Positions 23,326 through 32,227 of a stretch of 34,059 bases of DNA are shown piece by piece (the stretch's first letter is position 1; each line of letters starts with the position of its first letter). Made by a program: the position numbers and the translations under genes. Source of the DNA: Citrobacter freundii (GTDB lineage Bacteria; Bacteroidota; Bacteroidia; Chitinophagales; Chitinophagaceae); the NCBI GenBank assembly GCA_003243445.1, contig QFQQ01000068.1, forward strand, positions 1 through 34,059. Direction: 5' to 3'. Under the pieces are notes generated by a model. That model made no database searches. It had not been told where the DNA came from and worked only from the letters and a program-made list of their open reading frames with translations.

Positions 23326-23766
23326 TCAATCCCTTCCGCTGTAAGAATTATTCTCCTCATCCTCTTCACCTAACTCTTCATCATTATCATCCAGTTCAGC
23401 ACCGGGAATATCCAGATCGGCACCCATGTCTTTGGGATCGGATGTTTCGCTCAGCTCTTCGCCATCTTCATCGGTATCGTCCAGTTCCATCTCGATGAGA
23501 TCTTTGTCTTCATCTGTTACAGGGCGGTCAGCTTGACGGAGAAGATCTTTTTCAATGTTGGATACATTGCTCTTGTCATCAGTGAGCGTATCATCATCAC
23601 TATTCAGATCATCGAGTATGCCTTCGCCTTCTTCATCGGCGGACGATGGAGTACTGTCCATCATTTCACGCATATGTGGCGGACGAACATGCTCCTGCCC
23701 GGGAATATCTTTCACTTCGGGCATATCAATGATTATTTCTTTTGATGTATTGGCTTTCTTTTTCAT
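23326..23766 (-). CDS. Very acidic, probably disordered hypothetical protein
   Basis: The family is not recognised. The 146-aa protein has a short basic start (MKKKANTSK) and then Asp/Glu-rich low-complexity sequence throughout (for example DDLNSDDDTLTDD and EELGEEDEENN). There is no signal, membrane segment or motif. Such strongly acidic proteins can be nucleic-acid mimics, chaperone-like or metal-buffering, but none of this is shown. The stop codon touches the right heptamer array. Confidence 0.65.
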   Translation of the reverse strand: MKKKANTSKEIIIDMPEVKDIPGQEHVRPPHMREMMDSTPSSADEEGEGILDDLNSDDDTLTDDKSNVSNIEKDLLRQADRPVTDEDKDLIEMELDDTDEDGEELSETSDPKDMGADLDIPGAELDDNDEELGEEDEENNSYSGRD

Positions 23767-24166
23767 AACAATCTTTTGAATAAGGATGAAAATAGTGTGC
23801 CGGAAAACAATACATGGAAGTCAGGAGATTAGAATTGGGTGAAGGAAGACCGGTGGATGGATCGGGGAACATGCACACATTTGCTATCAATTGCCTCTCT
23901 ATGTGTAACTGATCCTAAACAAGGTTCCATTTAGCCAGACATTCTTACCGCCCTTGCCGCCTTACCGGTAAAAATTAAACCGGTAAGGCGATAAGACGGT
24001 AAGAATAGCCAACTGTTTTGAATTGCCTCAACTTCCCTGAACGTTTCAAGCCTCTCAAACCTCTCAAACCTCTCAAACCTCTTGAACACCTGGAACCCCT
24101 GGAACCTCTCCACCTCCAGGCATTTTTTCAAACCATAACTCCTATCTTTAAACCAAACACAACTGC
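23767..24166. repeat. Intergenic region with a 28-bp hairpin and 9-bp words
   Basis: 23767-23940 shows nothing clear. An inverted repeat of about 28 bp (23941-23969 and 23979-24006) is built from ttaccg/ccgcc words with a short A-rich loop. 24041-24117 is a one-armed 9-bp array (cctctcaaa, cctggaacc). A near-consensus -7 box (TATCTTTA, 24143-24150) precedes the GGT-like gene. Confidence 0.75.
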
Positions 24167-26071
24167 ATGAAAAATCTATTCGCGGGCATTGTCCTTGCCG
24201 TATTCTGTGTATCCCTGTTACACGCACAATCCACACAGAAGCCGGTATTGCACGGGAAGAACTGGATGGCGATCACCGGTAAGCCACTGGCGGCAACTGC
24301 CGGTTCAATGGTATTTCAACAGGGTGGCAATGCCGTAGATGCAGCGTGTGCAATGCTTGCTGCCACGTGTACGATGTGGGATGTGTTGAGCTGGGGCGGA
24401 GAAACGCAGGCGTTGATCTATAATCCAAAAACAAAAAAAGTAATTGCGATCAACGCAATGGGTGTTGCGCCTACAGGAGCAACAGTCGAATTTTTTAAGA
24501 ATAAGGGGTATCAATTTCCTCCAGAATATGGACCACTGGCCGCAACCACCCCCGGCACACCGGGCGGCTTATGTTATATGCTGGCAGAATATGGAACCAT
24601 GAGTTTGAAACAAGTGCTCGGCCCTGCCATGCAACTGGCTGCCGGTTATCCGATAGAAGCGCAAACCGCCAATAGCATCGAGCGCGGTAAGGAGCGCATC
24701 AGGGAATGGCCATACAGTAAAAAGATCTTTCTCACTCACGCAGGCGAGAAACGTGAAGCGCCGGAAGCAGGCGAGATCTTTGTACAGAAAGACCTGTTGG
24801 CAACACTGACGAAGATGATCGAAGCGGAAGAGCAATCATTGAAGCAGGGCAAAACACGCAAGCAGGCGATCATGGCTGCGTATGATCGTTTTTATAAAGG
24901 CGATATCGCCAAAGAATTTGTACGCGGTTGCCAGGAACAGGGTGGCCTGATCACCATGGATGACCTGGCGAAATGGAAACCGATTGAGGAAACACCACTG
25001 CAGGTAAATTACAAAGGCATCGATGTATACAAACTTACTTCCTGGACGCAGGGCGCATCGTTGCTCCAGGCCCTGAATATCCTGGAGAATTTCGATCTGA
25101 AAAGTATGGGATATAACAGCAGCAAATATATTCATACCGTCTACCAGGCGATGAATCTCAGTTTTGCAGATCGCGATTTCTACTATGGAGATCCTTACTT
25201 TCCACCCGTGGAGCCGATCAAAGGTTTATTGAGTAAAGATTATGCAAAGCAAAGAGCTGCATTGATCAGTTATGAAAAAAATGATGCAACAACTGGCCCG
25301 GGTGATCCCTATCTGTTCGAAGGGAAAACAAATCCTTATCTGCAATTACTGAAGAAACGAGGTTTTTCTATTGATACTAATAAAAAAGCTCCGGGCAATT
25401 TTATGCCTTCACATGATGTTCGCAATGGCACCGCATTTCAACCGGTAGATAACGAGTATATGGACAGGCTCTGGCGTGGCACCACCAGTGTGGAAGCAGC
25501 AGATAAAGACGGCTGGGTCGTTTCCATCACACCAAGCGGTGGCTGGTTGCCTGCATGTATTGCCGGTAATACCGGTGTTGGTATGAGTCAGCGTATGCAA
25601 AGCTTTGTACTTGACGAAGAATTAAATCCGTTCAATGTGGTTGCTCCCGGTAAACGTCCCCGCGTTACATTAACACCAACTCTTGCGTTAAAAGATGGCA
25701 AACCGTATCTCTCATTTGCTGTGCAGGGAGGAGATACACAGGAGCAGAACTTATTGCAGTTCTTTCTCAATATCGTTGAGTTTGGAATGAATGTTCAGCA
25801 GGCGGCAGAAGCGGGCAATATCAACTCAAATCAGCTGTGGCTTTCTCTTGGCGGTACCAAAACGGAAGACCGTATGCCAAGACCGGGAAGTTTATTGTTA
25901 CAGGATAGAACACCGGAAAAAACACGCGAAGAACTCAAAAAGCTTGGCTACACGCTTCGCTTTGAAGACCGCACCAGCGGCCCGATCAATGCGATCTTCT
26001 TCGACTGGAAACATGGAAGCTTCTGGGGCGGATCCAGTAATCATGGGGAAGACTATGGGATCGGGTGGTAG
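24167..26071 (+). CDS. Gamma-glutamyltransferase-like Ntn hydrolase
   Basis: The 634-aa precursor has a signal peptide (FAGIVLAVFCVSLLHAQ) and the GGT fold: GGNAVDAACAMLAATC near the N-terminus, then TPGTPGGLC and ALNILENFDL. The cleavage site and nucleophile region reads GTTSVEAADKDGWVVSIT (T439/T440), where classical GGTs have TTHxSVVD. The Thr is present but the following His is not. It would self-cleave into two subunits in the periplasm. It may act on glutathione or, as other GGT-like members do, on a different gamma-glutamyl or acyl substrate. It is a single gene, with a near-consensus -7 box 16 nt upstream. Confidence 0.85.
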   Translation: MKNLFAGIVLAVFCVSLLHAQSTQKPVLHGKNWMAITGKPLAATAGSMVFQQGGNAVDAACAMLAATCTMWDVLSWGGETQALIYNPKTKKVIAINAMGVAPTGATVEFFKNKGYQFPPEYGPLAATTPGTPGGLCYMLAEYGTMSLKQVLGPAMQLAAGYPIEAQTANSIERGKERIREWPYSKKIFLTHAGEKREAPEAGEIFVQKDLLATLTKMIEAEEQSLKQGKTRKQAIMAAYDRFYKGDIAKEFVRGCQEQGGLITMDDLAKWKPIEETPLQVNYKGIDVYKLTSWTQGASLLQALNILENFDLKSMGYNSSKYIHTVYQAMNLSFADRDFYYGDPYFPPVEPIKGLLSKDYAKQRAALISYEKNDATTGPGDPYLFEGKTNPYLQLLKKRGFSIDTNKKAPGNFMPSHDVRNGTAFQPVDNEYMDRLWRGTTSVEAADKDGWVVSITPSGGWLPACIAGNTGVGMSQRMQSFVLDEELNPFNVVAPGKRPRVTLTPTLALKDGKPYLSFAVQGGDTQEQNLLQFFLNIVEFGMNVQQAAEAGNINSNQLWLSLGGTKTEDRMPRPGSLLLQDRTPEKTREELKKLGYTLRFEDRTSGPINAIFFDWKHGSFWGGSSNHGEDYGIGW

Positions 26072-26124
26072 GAATGATGATCATTGAAGTAGATAACCAA
26101 CATGCCAGTTATAGCTTTATGGCC

Positions 26125-26290
26125 GTTCGATGGCTGATGACCGATGACCGATGGCTGATGACCGGCTTAATGTCTGTTATTCTGTTATAGGAAATGGTTC
26201 CATAAAAGGGCAAAAAAATCGATAAGATAAAAGATTCTCCGCCTAACGGTTGCAGATCTGCCATCAGCCATCGGTCATCCGCCATCGAAC
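26125..26290. repeat. Heptamer inverted array between convergent genes
   Basis: The left arm (26125-26165, gatggct/gatgacc words) and right arm (26260-26290) are inverted. They differ by one whole heptamer and otherwise keep the same word order. The array lies between the stops of the GGT-like and MFS genes. Confidence 0.85.
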
Positions 26291-26315
26291 AAAGCTTCCC
26301 GCTCTAACTTAAGAC

Positions 26316-27737
26316 TCACTCACTGGCCATTTCCTGCCGGTCTTTGAACAGGATGGCTTTTTCAGGAAGTTTAAGCGCGGGAATGATCGCAAGTAAGATG
26401 ATGAATGAGGTGAGCATGAATCCCCATTGGAGCGCAAAATGTTCCGCCATTTCGGGTGGATGATTTTTGCCTTCATAATAAGCGTAGATATAGCTGTGGG
26501 CAACTGTGCTGAGTGCAATTCCGATGGAACCGCCAAGTTGTTGCAGCAAACTGTTCATCGATGTTGCGGTAGCCGTCTGAAACGGACCAACTGAATTTAA
26601 CAAAGCGGTGGATACGGGTGCGACCAGTAAGCTCATTCCCAAACCACGTATCATCATAGACACAATGATCCAGCCAACGGATGTGCCGGGATCGATACGG
26701 GAGAAAAAGATGAACGAGATTGAGACGATCAGTATACCAGCGACCGAGATATTCCTCGTAAGTCCTTTGTCCGCCATTCGCCCGGCAAATGGCCGCGTGA
26801 CAAGCATCATCAGGGCATTCGGTAACATCAATAAACCGGATTGCACTTCTGAAAATCCTACCTGCCCCTGTAACAGGAAAGGAATAAAGAACATGCCGCC
26901 GAATAACGCAACCGACCTGATCACTACGACGATTGCTGCGCGGTTGAATGTTGCGGATTTGAAGACAGTCAGATCAAGTAATGGATCTGGCTTGCGCGAT
27001 GACCGCATGAAAAAATAGAACGATAAAATACAGGCAAGTAGCCCGAAGATGAATTCAATCGACCCCAATCCTTTTCTTGATGTGGTGGAAGTGGCGTATT
27101 GTACAGATACGATGAACAACGAAAAAAAAGTGAATCCCGAAAGATCAAACTTAGGTTTGGATATAGGTATTTTCTTCAGAAAACCCAGATAGCGGTAATT
27201 CATCCAAAGCGTAAGAATGCCGATTGGGATATTGATATAAAAAACAGAAGGCCACCCGAAATAATGCGTCAGCACACCACCCAATGTCGGTCCCAGCGCC
27301 GGTCCCATCACATTTCCGATGCCCCACCATCCTATAGCTGACCCGCGTTCTTCTTTCGGAAATGTGTCGCTGAGTATGGCCAGTGAAGTAGGGGACATTG
27401 CACCGCCACCGACCGCCTGGATGATCCTGGCGAATACAAGCATATCAAGACTGACAGAGAGGCTGCACAGCAAAGAACCGATCGTGAAAACCGTTACGCA
27501 ACCCGTGTAAAGATAAAAATAACCGATCCTGTTCTTCAGCCAGCTGGTGAGCGGGATAAAAAGGCAGAATGAGATCATATAGGCGGTGACCACCCACTGT
27601 ACGTGTTCAACATCTGCATTAAAATGATTGCGGATAACGGGCAGTGACACGTTAACGATGCTGCTATCGATTGCAGCCATCGATGTGCCGAGCATGAGTG
27701 TGATGAGGATTAAACGCTTATTCTTTACCATTGCCAA
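26316..27737 (-). CDS. MFS transporter, DHA2 (EmrB/QacA) family
   Basis: The 473-aa polytopic exporter has about 13-14 hydrophobic helices. The motif-C-like segment GPALGPTLGGVLTHYFGW, the loop LSDTFPKEERGSAIGWWG and the start LGTSMAAIDSSIVNVSLPVI, with its conserved D in helix 1, are typical of proton-driven drug efflux pumps of the DHA2 group. The substrate is unknown. There is no adjacent membrane-fusion protein gene. Start at 27737, or at 27731 (second Met). Confidence 0.9.
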   Translation of the reverse strand: MAMVKNKRLILITLMLGTSMAAIDSSIVNVSLPVIRNHFNADVEHVQWVVTAYMISFCLFIPLTSWLKNRIGYFYLYTGCVTVFTIGSLLCSLSVSLDMLVFARIIQAVGGGAMSPTSLAILSDTFPKEERGSAIGWWGIGNVMGPALGPTLGGVLTHYFGWPSVFYINIPIGILTLWMNYRYLGFLKKIPISKPKFDLSGFTFFSLFIVSVQYATSTTSRKGLGSIEFIFGLLACILSFYFFMRSSRKPDPLLDLTVFKSATFNRAAIVVVIRSVALFGGMFFIPFLLQGQVGFSEVQSGLLMLPNALMMLVTRPFAGRMADKGLTRNISVAGILIVSISFIFFSRIDPGTSVGWIIVSMMIRGLGMSLLVAPVSTALLNSVGPFQTATATSMNSLLQQLGGSIGIALSTVAHSYIYAYYEGKNHPPEMAEHFALQWGFMLTSFIILLAIIPALKLPEKAILFKDRQEMASE

Positions 27738-27881
27738 ATCAAACAGAACACTGAAAGGTTTGTTGAGTGAAATAATGATGCCAGTGACAAAGTTGGTTAA
27801 GCAGTGTTAATTTCCGGATACATTTTGCAGATTTTTTGTTCTGGCATAATTAATGGAACATGTACCATAAACGTTATTAAT

Positions 27882-28259
27882 ATGGATATAATTATTCAAT
27901 CATTGGGGTTTAAAGCGAGTGATGCGCTGGAAGATTTTATCCGCGCTAAAGTGGGAGGCCTCAAAAGCGATCGCATAATCAGGGCAAATGTTGTTTTATA
28001 CAAAGGTTCCGCAGGCAATCCTGAAAGTGATTATTGTGAAATACGCCTGGAAGTTCCCGGCAATGATCACTTCGTGAAAAAACATAGCCCACAGTTTGAA
28101 ACTTCCGTCCATGAATGTGTGGATATATTGACCCAAATGCTGAAACAGGCAAGGGACAAGCATGTTGATCAGCGCCAGGCAGATGCATTGCAGATACAGG
28201 ATGAGTTGATGGAGGGTGGGGAGGATAATGACGTGGAACTTGAAGATGTGGTCAGATAA
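27882..28259 (+). CDS. hpf: Ribosome hibernation-promoting factor (HPF/YfiA family)
   Basis: The 125-aa protein has the HPF fold (MDIIIQSLGFKASDALEDFI, then ANVVLYKGSAG and CEIRLEVPGNDHFVKK, then ETSVHECVDILTQMLKQARDK). It binds the decoding centre of idle ribosomes in stationary phase. It is of the short type, with a charged C-terminal tail in place of the extra dimerisation domain. The start at 27882 is certain from the family; an earlier in-frame start at 27804 is spacer. A terminator lies downstream. Confidence 0.92.
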   Translation: MDIIIQSLGFKASDALEDFIRAKVGGLKSDRIIRANVVLYKGSAGNPESDYCEIRLEVPGNDHFVKKHSPQFETSVHECVDILTQMLKQARDKHVDQRQADALQIQDELMEGGEDNDVELEDVVR

Positions 28260-28261
28260 TA

Positions 28262-28412
28262 TCTATGTTCGATGTCCGATAAGCTATGTCCGGTTAAATT
28301 AGAAACGGTCAAGAATATACAGCCCTCCGGCGAACGGAGGGTTTTTTTATATAAGTATTTCCCCGTCGGGTGACCTTCAGCCATTGATCACCGAACATCG
28401 AACTTCGATCCT
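28262..28412. repeat. Array arms flanking the hpf terminator
   Basis: Short tcgatgt/tccgata words (28262-28290) and the inverted set (28376-28412) bracket the terminator at 28323-28348. The arms match only over short stretches. Confidence 0.6.
28323..28348 (+). terminator. Rho-independent terminator of hpf
   Basis: A 7-bp stem (ccctccg / cggaggg) with a 5-nt loop is followed by a run of seven T. Confidence 0.9.
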
Positions 28413-28437
28413 CCATCCTTATTTGGTACATTCTGCC

Positions 28438-28444
28438 TATTTTG
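28438..28444 (+). promoter_or_regulatory. Possible promoter (TATTTTG with an upstream TTTG)
   Basis: TATTTTG is close to the Bacteroidota -7 box, and a TTTG at 28422-28425 lies upstream. The start ATG is at 28472. The match is imperfect, and the spacing is shorter than usual. Confidence 0.3.
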
Positions 28445-28471
28445 TGTGTCCAAAAGGAATATTATCTGCTG

Positions 28472-30403
28472 ATGACGAAAATTGCCGGATTCTTGTGTTT
28501 GCTTGTTTTATGCTGTACCCGGTTGGATGCCCAGTTATGCCAGGGAAGCCTCGGGGATCCGATTGTGAACATTACCTTCGGGGCTGGCTCGAATCCGGGA
28601 GCGCCGCTGACGGCGGCCACTACGGCGTATCAATATATCTCGAATGACTGCCCCAATGATGGTTTTTATACAGTCCGCAACAGTACAACCGCCTGCTTCG
28701 ATAATTCCTGGTACACACTGCAGCGCGATCATACGGGTGATCCAAACGGGTATTTCATGCTGGTGAATGCTTCTTATCAACCCAGCGCATTTTATCTTGA
28801 TACAGTAAAAGGTTTGTGCGGCGGCACCACTTACGAATTTGCCGCCTGGGTAATGAATGTACAAACCGTCGGCGCCTGCAGTCCTTCTCCGATCTTACCC
28901 AATCTTACTTTCAGCATTGAACGGACAGACGGAACCGTTCTTCAGTCTTACAATACCAACAATCTTATCCAGGATGCAACACCTACCTGGAAACAGTTTG
29001 GTTTCTTTTTCACTACACCATCCAATGTGCAGGACGTAGTACTGCGTATTTTCAATAACGCACAGGGTGGTTGCGGAAATGACCTTGCATTGGATGATAT
29101 CACCTTCAGACCATGTGGCCCCAAACTTCAGCCCACCATTACCGGCAGTCCCAATACCAATGCAAACCTTTGTGAAGGTACAGCAGGTCAGTTTGATTTT
29201 ACGTGTACTGTTTCCGCAGGCTTTAACAATCCAAGCTTTCAATGGCAGGAAAGACTGAATGGTGGGAACTGGGTTGATATTCCCGGTGAAACGAATATCA
29301 ATCTCACGCGTAATTTTCCTGCAACAGCACCGGTGGGCACATATACGTACCGGTTAACTGCAGCAGAACAAGGGAATCTTGGAACACCGCAATGCAGGGT
29401 TGCGTCAGCGGCACTTACGATCAGGGTTGCGCCATACCCGGTGGTCAATCTGCAAACGAATGCGCCGGTTTGTGAAAATAGTTTTTTGCAATTGAATGCA
29501 TCGGATGGGATAACGTATCAATGGACGGGGCCAAACAGTTTTCAGTCATCACAACAAAATATCAACTTCGCGCAGGCGCAATTGGCAAACAGTGGTCAGT
29601 ACTATGTAACAGTAACAAATGATGCGGGCTGCGCCACAACTGACAATATTATCGCGCAGGTAAATCCCAATCCTGTTGTAAGCGTAGCGTCTGCAACAGA
29701 AACGATCTGTGAAGGAAAAACGGTGCAGTTGTCCGCACAGGGTGGCAATACTTATGAATGGCAGCCATCTACAAGACTATCTGATGCAACGGTCGCGGAT
29801 CCTGTTGCGGCCCCGGTGAATACAACCATCTACCAGGTGATTGCCGCGAATCAATACAATTGTAAAGACACGGCTCAGGTCACCGTAAATGTCATCCATC
29901 GTCCTACTGCAAATGCAGGTGAGGATAAATGGATCGTGCAGGGAACATCCGCGCAAATTACCGCCACTGTGACCGGTGAAAATCTTACCTACAGCTGGAC
30001 GCCCGTTTTGTATATGGACAATCCAGCTTCGCTTACTCCGGTGATCACACCTCCACATGATACAACGTATGTATTGAAGGTTGTATCCAATGACGGATGC
30101 GGTGAAGCCACCGATACGATGAAAGTATTTGTTTACAAAGATGTATTCATCCCCAACACGTTTACACCAAACGGTGACGGGATCAACGACACCTGGTATA
30201 TTCCTGCGTTAAGTGCCTACCCTAATTTTGAATTGTTCGTTTATGATCGCTGGGGCCACCTGGTATGGCAGGCCAAAAAATCAAACGTGCATTGGGATGG
30301 CCGGTCCAAAGGACAAGCATTGCCAATGGGCGCGTATGTGTATATGCTGGATTTGAAGGAGGGAGGGAAGTTGTTGAAGGGGACGGTGGCGATTGTGCGA
30401 TAG
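28472..30403 (+). CDS. T9SS type B-sorted, multi-Ig extracellular protein (gliding-motility C-terminal domain)
   Basis: The 643-aa secreted protein has a signal peptide (KIAGFLCLLVLCCTRLDAQ). The N-terminal domain (about 20-220) is Cys-containing and lectin-like, followed by several Ig/PKD-like beta repeats (about 220-545). The C-terminal CHU_C domain of about 90 residues (VFIPNTFTPNGDGIND through to YVYMLDLKEGGKLLKGTVAIVR) is the signal that directs proteins through the type IX system, usually to the cell surface. It probably has an adhesin or structural role. The ATG at 28472 fits the signal peptide; the in-frame TTG at 28442 adds ten residues. A 9-bp array starts 9 nt after the stop. Confidence 0.92.
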   Translation: MTKIAGFLCLLVLCCTRLDAQLCQGSLGDPIVNITFGAGSNPGAPLTAATTAYQYISNDCPNDGFYTVRNSTTACFDNSWYTLQRDHTGDPNGYFMLVNASYQPSAFYLDTVKGLCGGTTYEFAAWVMNVQTVGACSPSPILPNLTFSIERTDGTVLQSYNTNNLIQDATPTWKQFGFFFTTPSNVQDVVLRIFNNAQGGCGNDLALDDITFRPCGPKLQPTITGSPNTNANLCEGTAGQFDFTCTVSAGFNNPSFQWQERLNGGNWVDIPGETNINLTRNFPATAPVGTYTYRLTAAEQGNLGTPQCRVASAALTIRVAPYPVVNLQTNAPVCENSFLQLNASDGITYQWTGPNSFQSSQQNINFAQAQLANSGQYYVTVTNDAGCATTDNIIAQVNPNPVVSVASATETICEGKTVQLSAQGGNTYEWQPSTRLSDATVADPVAAPVNTTIYQVIAANQYNCKDTAQVTVNVIHRPTANAGEDKWIVQGTSAQITATVTGENLTYSWTPVLYMDNPASLTPVITPPHDTTYVLKVVSNDGCGEATDTMKVFVYKDVFIPNTFTPNGDGINDTWYIPALSAYPNFELFVYDRWGHLVWQAKKSNVHWDGRSKGQALPMGAYVYMLDLKEGGKLLKGTVAIVR

Positions 30404-30411
30404 GGAGGGGT

Positions 30412-30650
30412 CGGAGGTTCCATAGGTTTCAGAGGTTTAATAGGTTTCATAGGTTGCTCTCGACTGCAGAAGCAGTTTATTAAATTGGTATTTAAGCGTA
30501 ACACGACACGTGGATATCGCAAAGCGCGGTAGCAACCTATGAAACCTATTAAACCTCTGAAACCTCTGGAACCTCTGGAACTTCTGGAACCTCTGGAACT
30601 TCTGGAACCCCTGGAACCCCTGGAACCCCTGGAACTCCTGGAACCTTGGG
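30412..30650. repeat. Asymmetric 9-bp-period inverted array
   Basis: The short left arm (30412-30454) pairs perfectly over about 32 bp with the start of the right arm (30532-30650). The right arm then continues with about nine extra words (ctggaacct, ctggaactt, ctggaaccc) that have no partner. The spacer carries caaagcgcggtagcaacct (30520-30538), shared with the array at 19981-20187. Confidence 0.85.
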
Positions 30651-30706
30651 CACTTCCCCACTAAACTAACAATCGTTATCTTCGCCTTTCAATCTGAAAT
30701 AACCAT

Positions 30707-31885
30707 ATGAAGGAAGTTGTTATCGTTTCTGCCGTCCGTACTCCGATAGGGAGTTTTGGCGGCGCGTTAAAGGGATTGTCTGCCACTCAATTGGGTGCGG
30801 CGGCGATCAAAGGAGCTATTGCAAAAGCAGGTGTAAAACCAGAGCAGGTAGAGGATGTGTTGATGGGTTCGGTGTTGCAGGCAAATCTTGGTCAGGCTCC
30901 TGCAAGACAGGCTGCAAAATTTGCGGGTCTTCCGGATAGTGTGAATTGTACAACGGTCAATAAAGTTTGCGCAAGCGGTATGAAATCGATCGCGCTGGCT
31001 GCGCAAAGCATTTTGCTTGGAGATGCGGACGTGGTGGTTGCAGGCGGAATGGAAAGCATGAGCAACGTACCTTTTTATGCACCTGCTACACGCTGGGGCA
31101 ATAAATACGGCGATGTTACAATGGTGGATGGCCTGGCAAAAGACGGTCTCACTGATGTGTATGACGGAAAAGCAATGGGTAACGCGGCCGAACTCTGCGC
31201 AACCACCTGCGGTATTACGCGTGAAGAGCAGGATACTTTCGCCATCGAAAGTTATAAACGCAGTCAGGCTGCCTGGGAGAATGGATGGTTTGCAGATGAA
31301 GTGGTGCCGGTAGAGATCCCGCAACGCAAGGGCAATCCTGTAGTATTTGAAAAAGACGAAGAGCCATACAATGTAAAGTTTGATAAGATCCCTGCACTGA
31401 GTCCTTCCTTTGCAAAAGACGGAACTGTTACAGCGGCGAATGCATCTACGCTGAATGACGGCGCGGCTGCATTGGTATTAATGAGTGCAGACAAAGCAAA
31501 AGAACTTGGCTTGAAACCAATCGCAAAAGTGCTGGCTTATGCCGATGCGGAGCAGGCTCCAGAATGGTTCACTACCACGCCTTCTCTGGCTGTTCCAAAA
31601 GCCGTTGCCAAAGCCGGCCTTACAATGGATCAGGTGGAATACTTCGAGCTCAACGAAGCATTCAGCGTTGTAGGTATTGAGAACACAAGAAGAATGAAAC
31701 TCGATCCCGCAAAAGTAAACGTGCATGGCGGTGCCGTAGCATTAGGCCATCCGCTCGGTGCGAGTGGCGCGAGGATCATTGTGACATTGATCAATGTATT
31801 GAAGACAAAGAAAGCAAAGATCGGCGCGGCGGGGATTTGTAATGGCGGGGGTGGAGCTTCGGCGATGGTGGTGGAACTGCTGTAG
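30707..31885 (+). CDS. Acetyl-CoA C-acetyltransferase (thiolase)
   Basis: The 392-aa cytoplasmic enzyme joins or splits two acyl-CoA units (acetoacetyl-CoA metabolism, fatty-acid breakdown or storage-lipid precursors). All thiolase hallmarks are present: nucleophile C88 in NKVCASGMKSIALA, the NVHGGAVALGHPLGASGARI block with the catalytic His, and the second Cys in GICNGGGGASAMV. The length is exactly the family size. It is a single gene with a possible -7 box (TATCTTCG, 30677-30684) 22 nt upstream. Confidence 0.95.
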   Translation: MKEVVIVSAVRTPIGSFGGALKGLSATQLGAAAIKGAIAKAGVKPEQVEDVLMGSVLQANLGQAPARQAAKFAGLPDSVNCTTVNKVCASGMKSIALAAQSILLGDADVVVAGGMESMSNVPFYAPATRWGNKYGDVTMVDGLAKDGLTDVYDGKAMGNAAELCATTCGITREEQDTFAIESYKRSQAAWENGWFADEVVPVEIPQRKGNPVVFEKDEEPYNVKFDKIPALSPSFAKDGTVTAANASTLNDGAAALVLMSADKAKELGLKPIAKVLAYADAEQAPEWFTTTPSLAVPKAVAKAGLTMDQVEYFELNEAFSVVGIENTRRMKLDPAKVNVHGGAVALGHPLGASGARIIVTLINVLKTKKAKIGAAGICNGGGGASAMVVELL

Positions 31886-32227
31886 GTTTTAGCAAGAGGA
31901 TTGCGTTAAAAGGTTCGAGAGGTTTCAGAAGTTTCAGAGGTTTCATAGGTTCCATAGGTTTCAGAGGTTGCGTGAGCGGTATTCCTCACCCATAATTAAA
32001 ATTCAATGTCGTTTAGTTAGGGAACAAAGAGTATGTCATCCCGGCCGGGCTGGTATAGTTCGCGCCCTGCTGTCAAATTGAGCCAGAGCCGGGAGCCCCT
32101 CAATTGTGGAGATCCCGGCTCTGGCTTACATCAAGTTCGACAGTGTTCGAAATTTGCCCGGCCGGGATGACAAAGCGCCGAAGCCTTGCGCAATTGAAAA
32201 CCCAACGCAGGATTCTCTGCAACTTGT
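31886..32227. repeat. One-armed 9-bp array, ATTCCTCACCC module and a large hairpin downstream of the retron RT
   Basis: 31910-31968 is a one-armed 9-bp array. 31981-32020 is the ATTCCTCACCC plus AATGTCGTTTAGTTA module. 32035-32171 folds into a large structure: outer perfect 16-bp arms (gtcatcccggccgggc, 32035-32050 and 32156-32171) and an inner perfect 14-bp stem (agccagagccggga, 32081-32094 with 32113-32126). It lies 57 nt beyond the RT stop (32228) and could terminate the minus-strand RT transcript. Confidence 0.8.

Noticed and set aside
30437..30661. Phe/Gln-rich reading frame in the 9-bp array
   Set aside because: A 9-bp period gives an open frame automatically; there is no sign of a real protein.
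32035..32171. This hairpin as the retron msr-msd RNA
   Set aside because: It is downstream of the RT and lacks the branch-point context; the upstream RNA fits in all parts.
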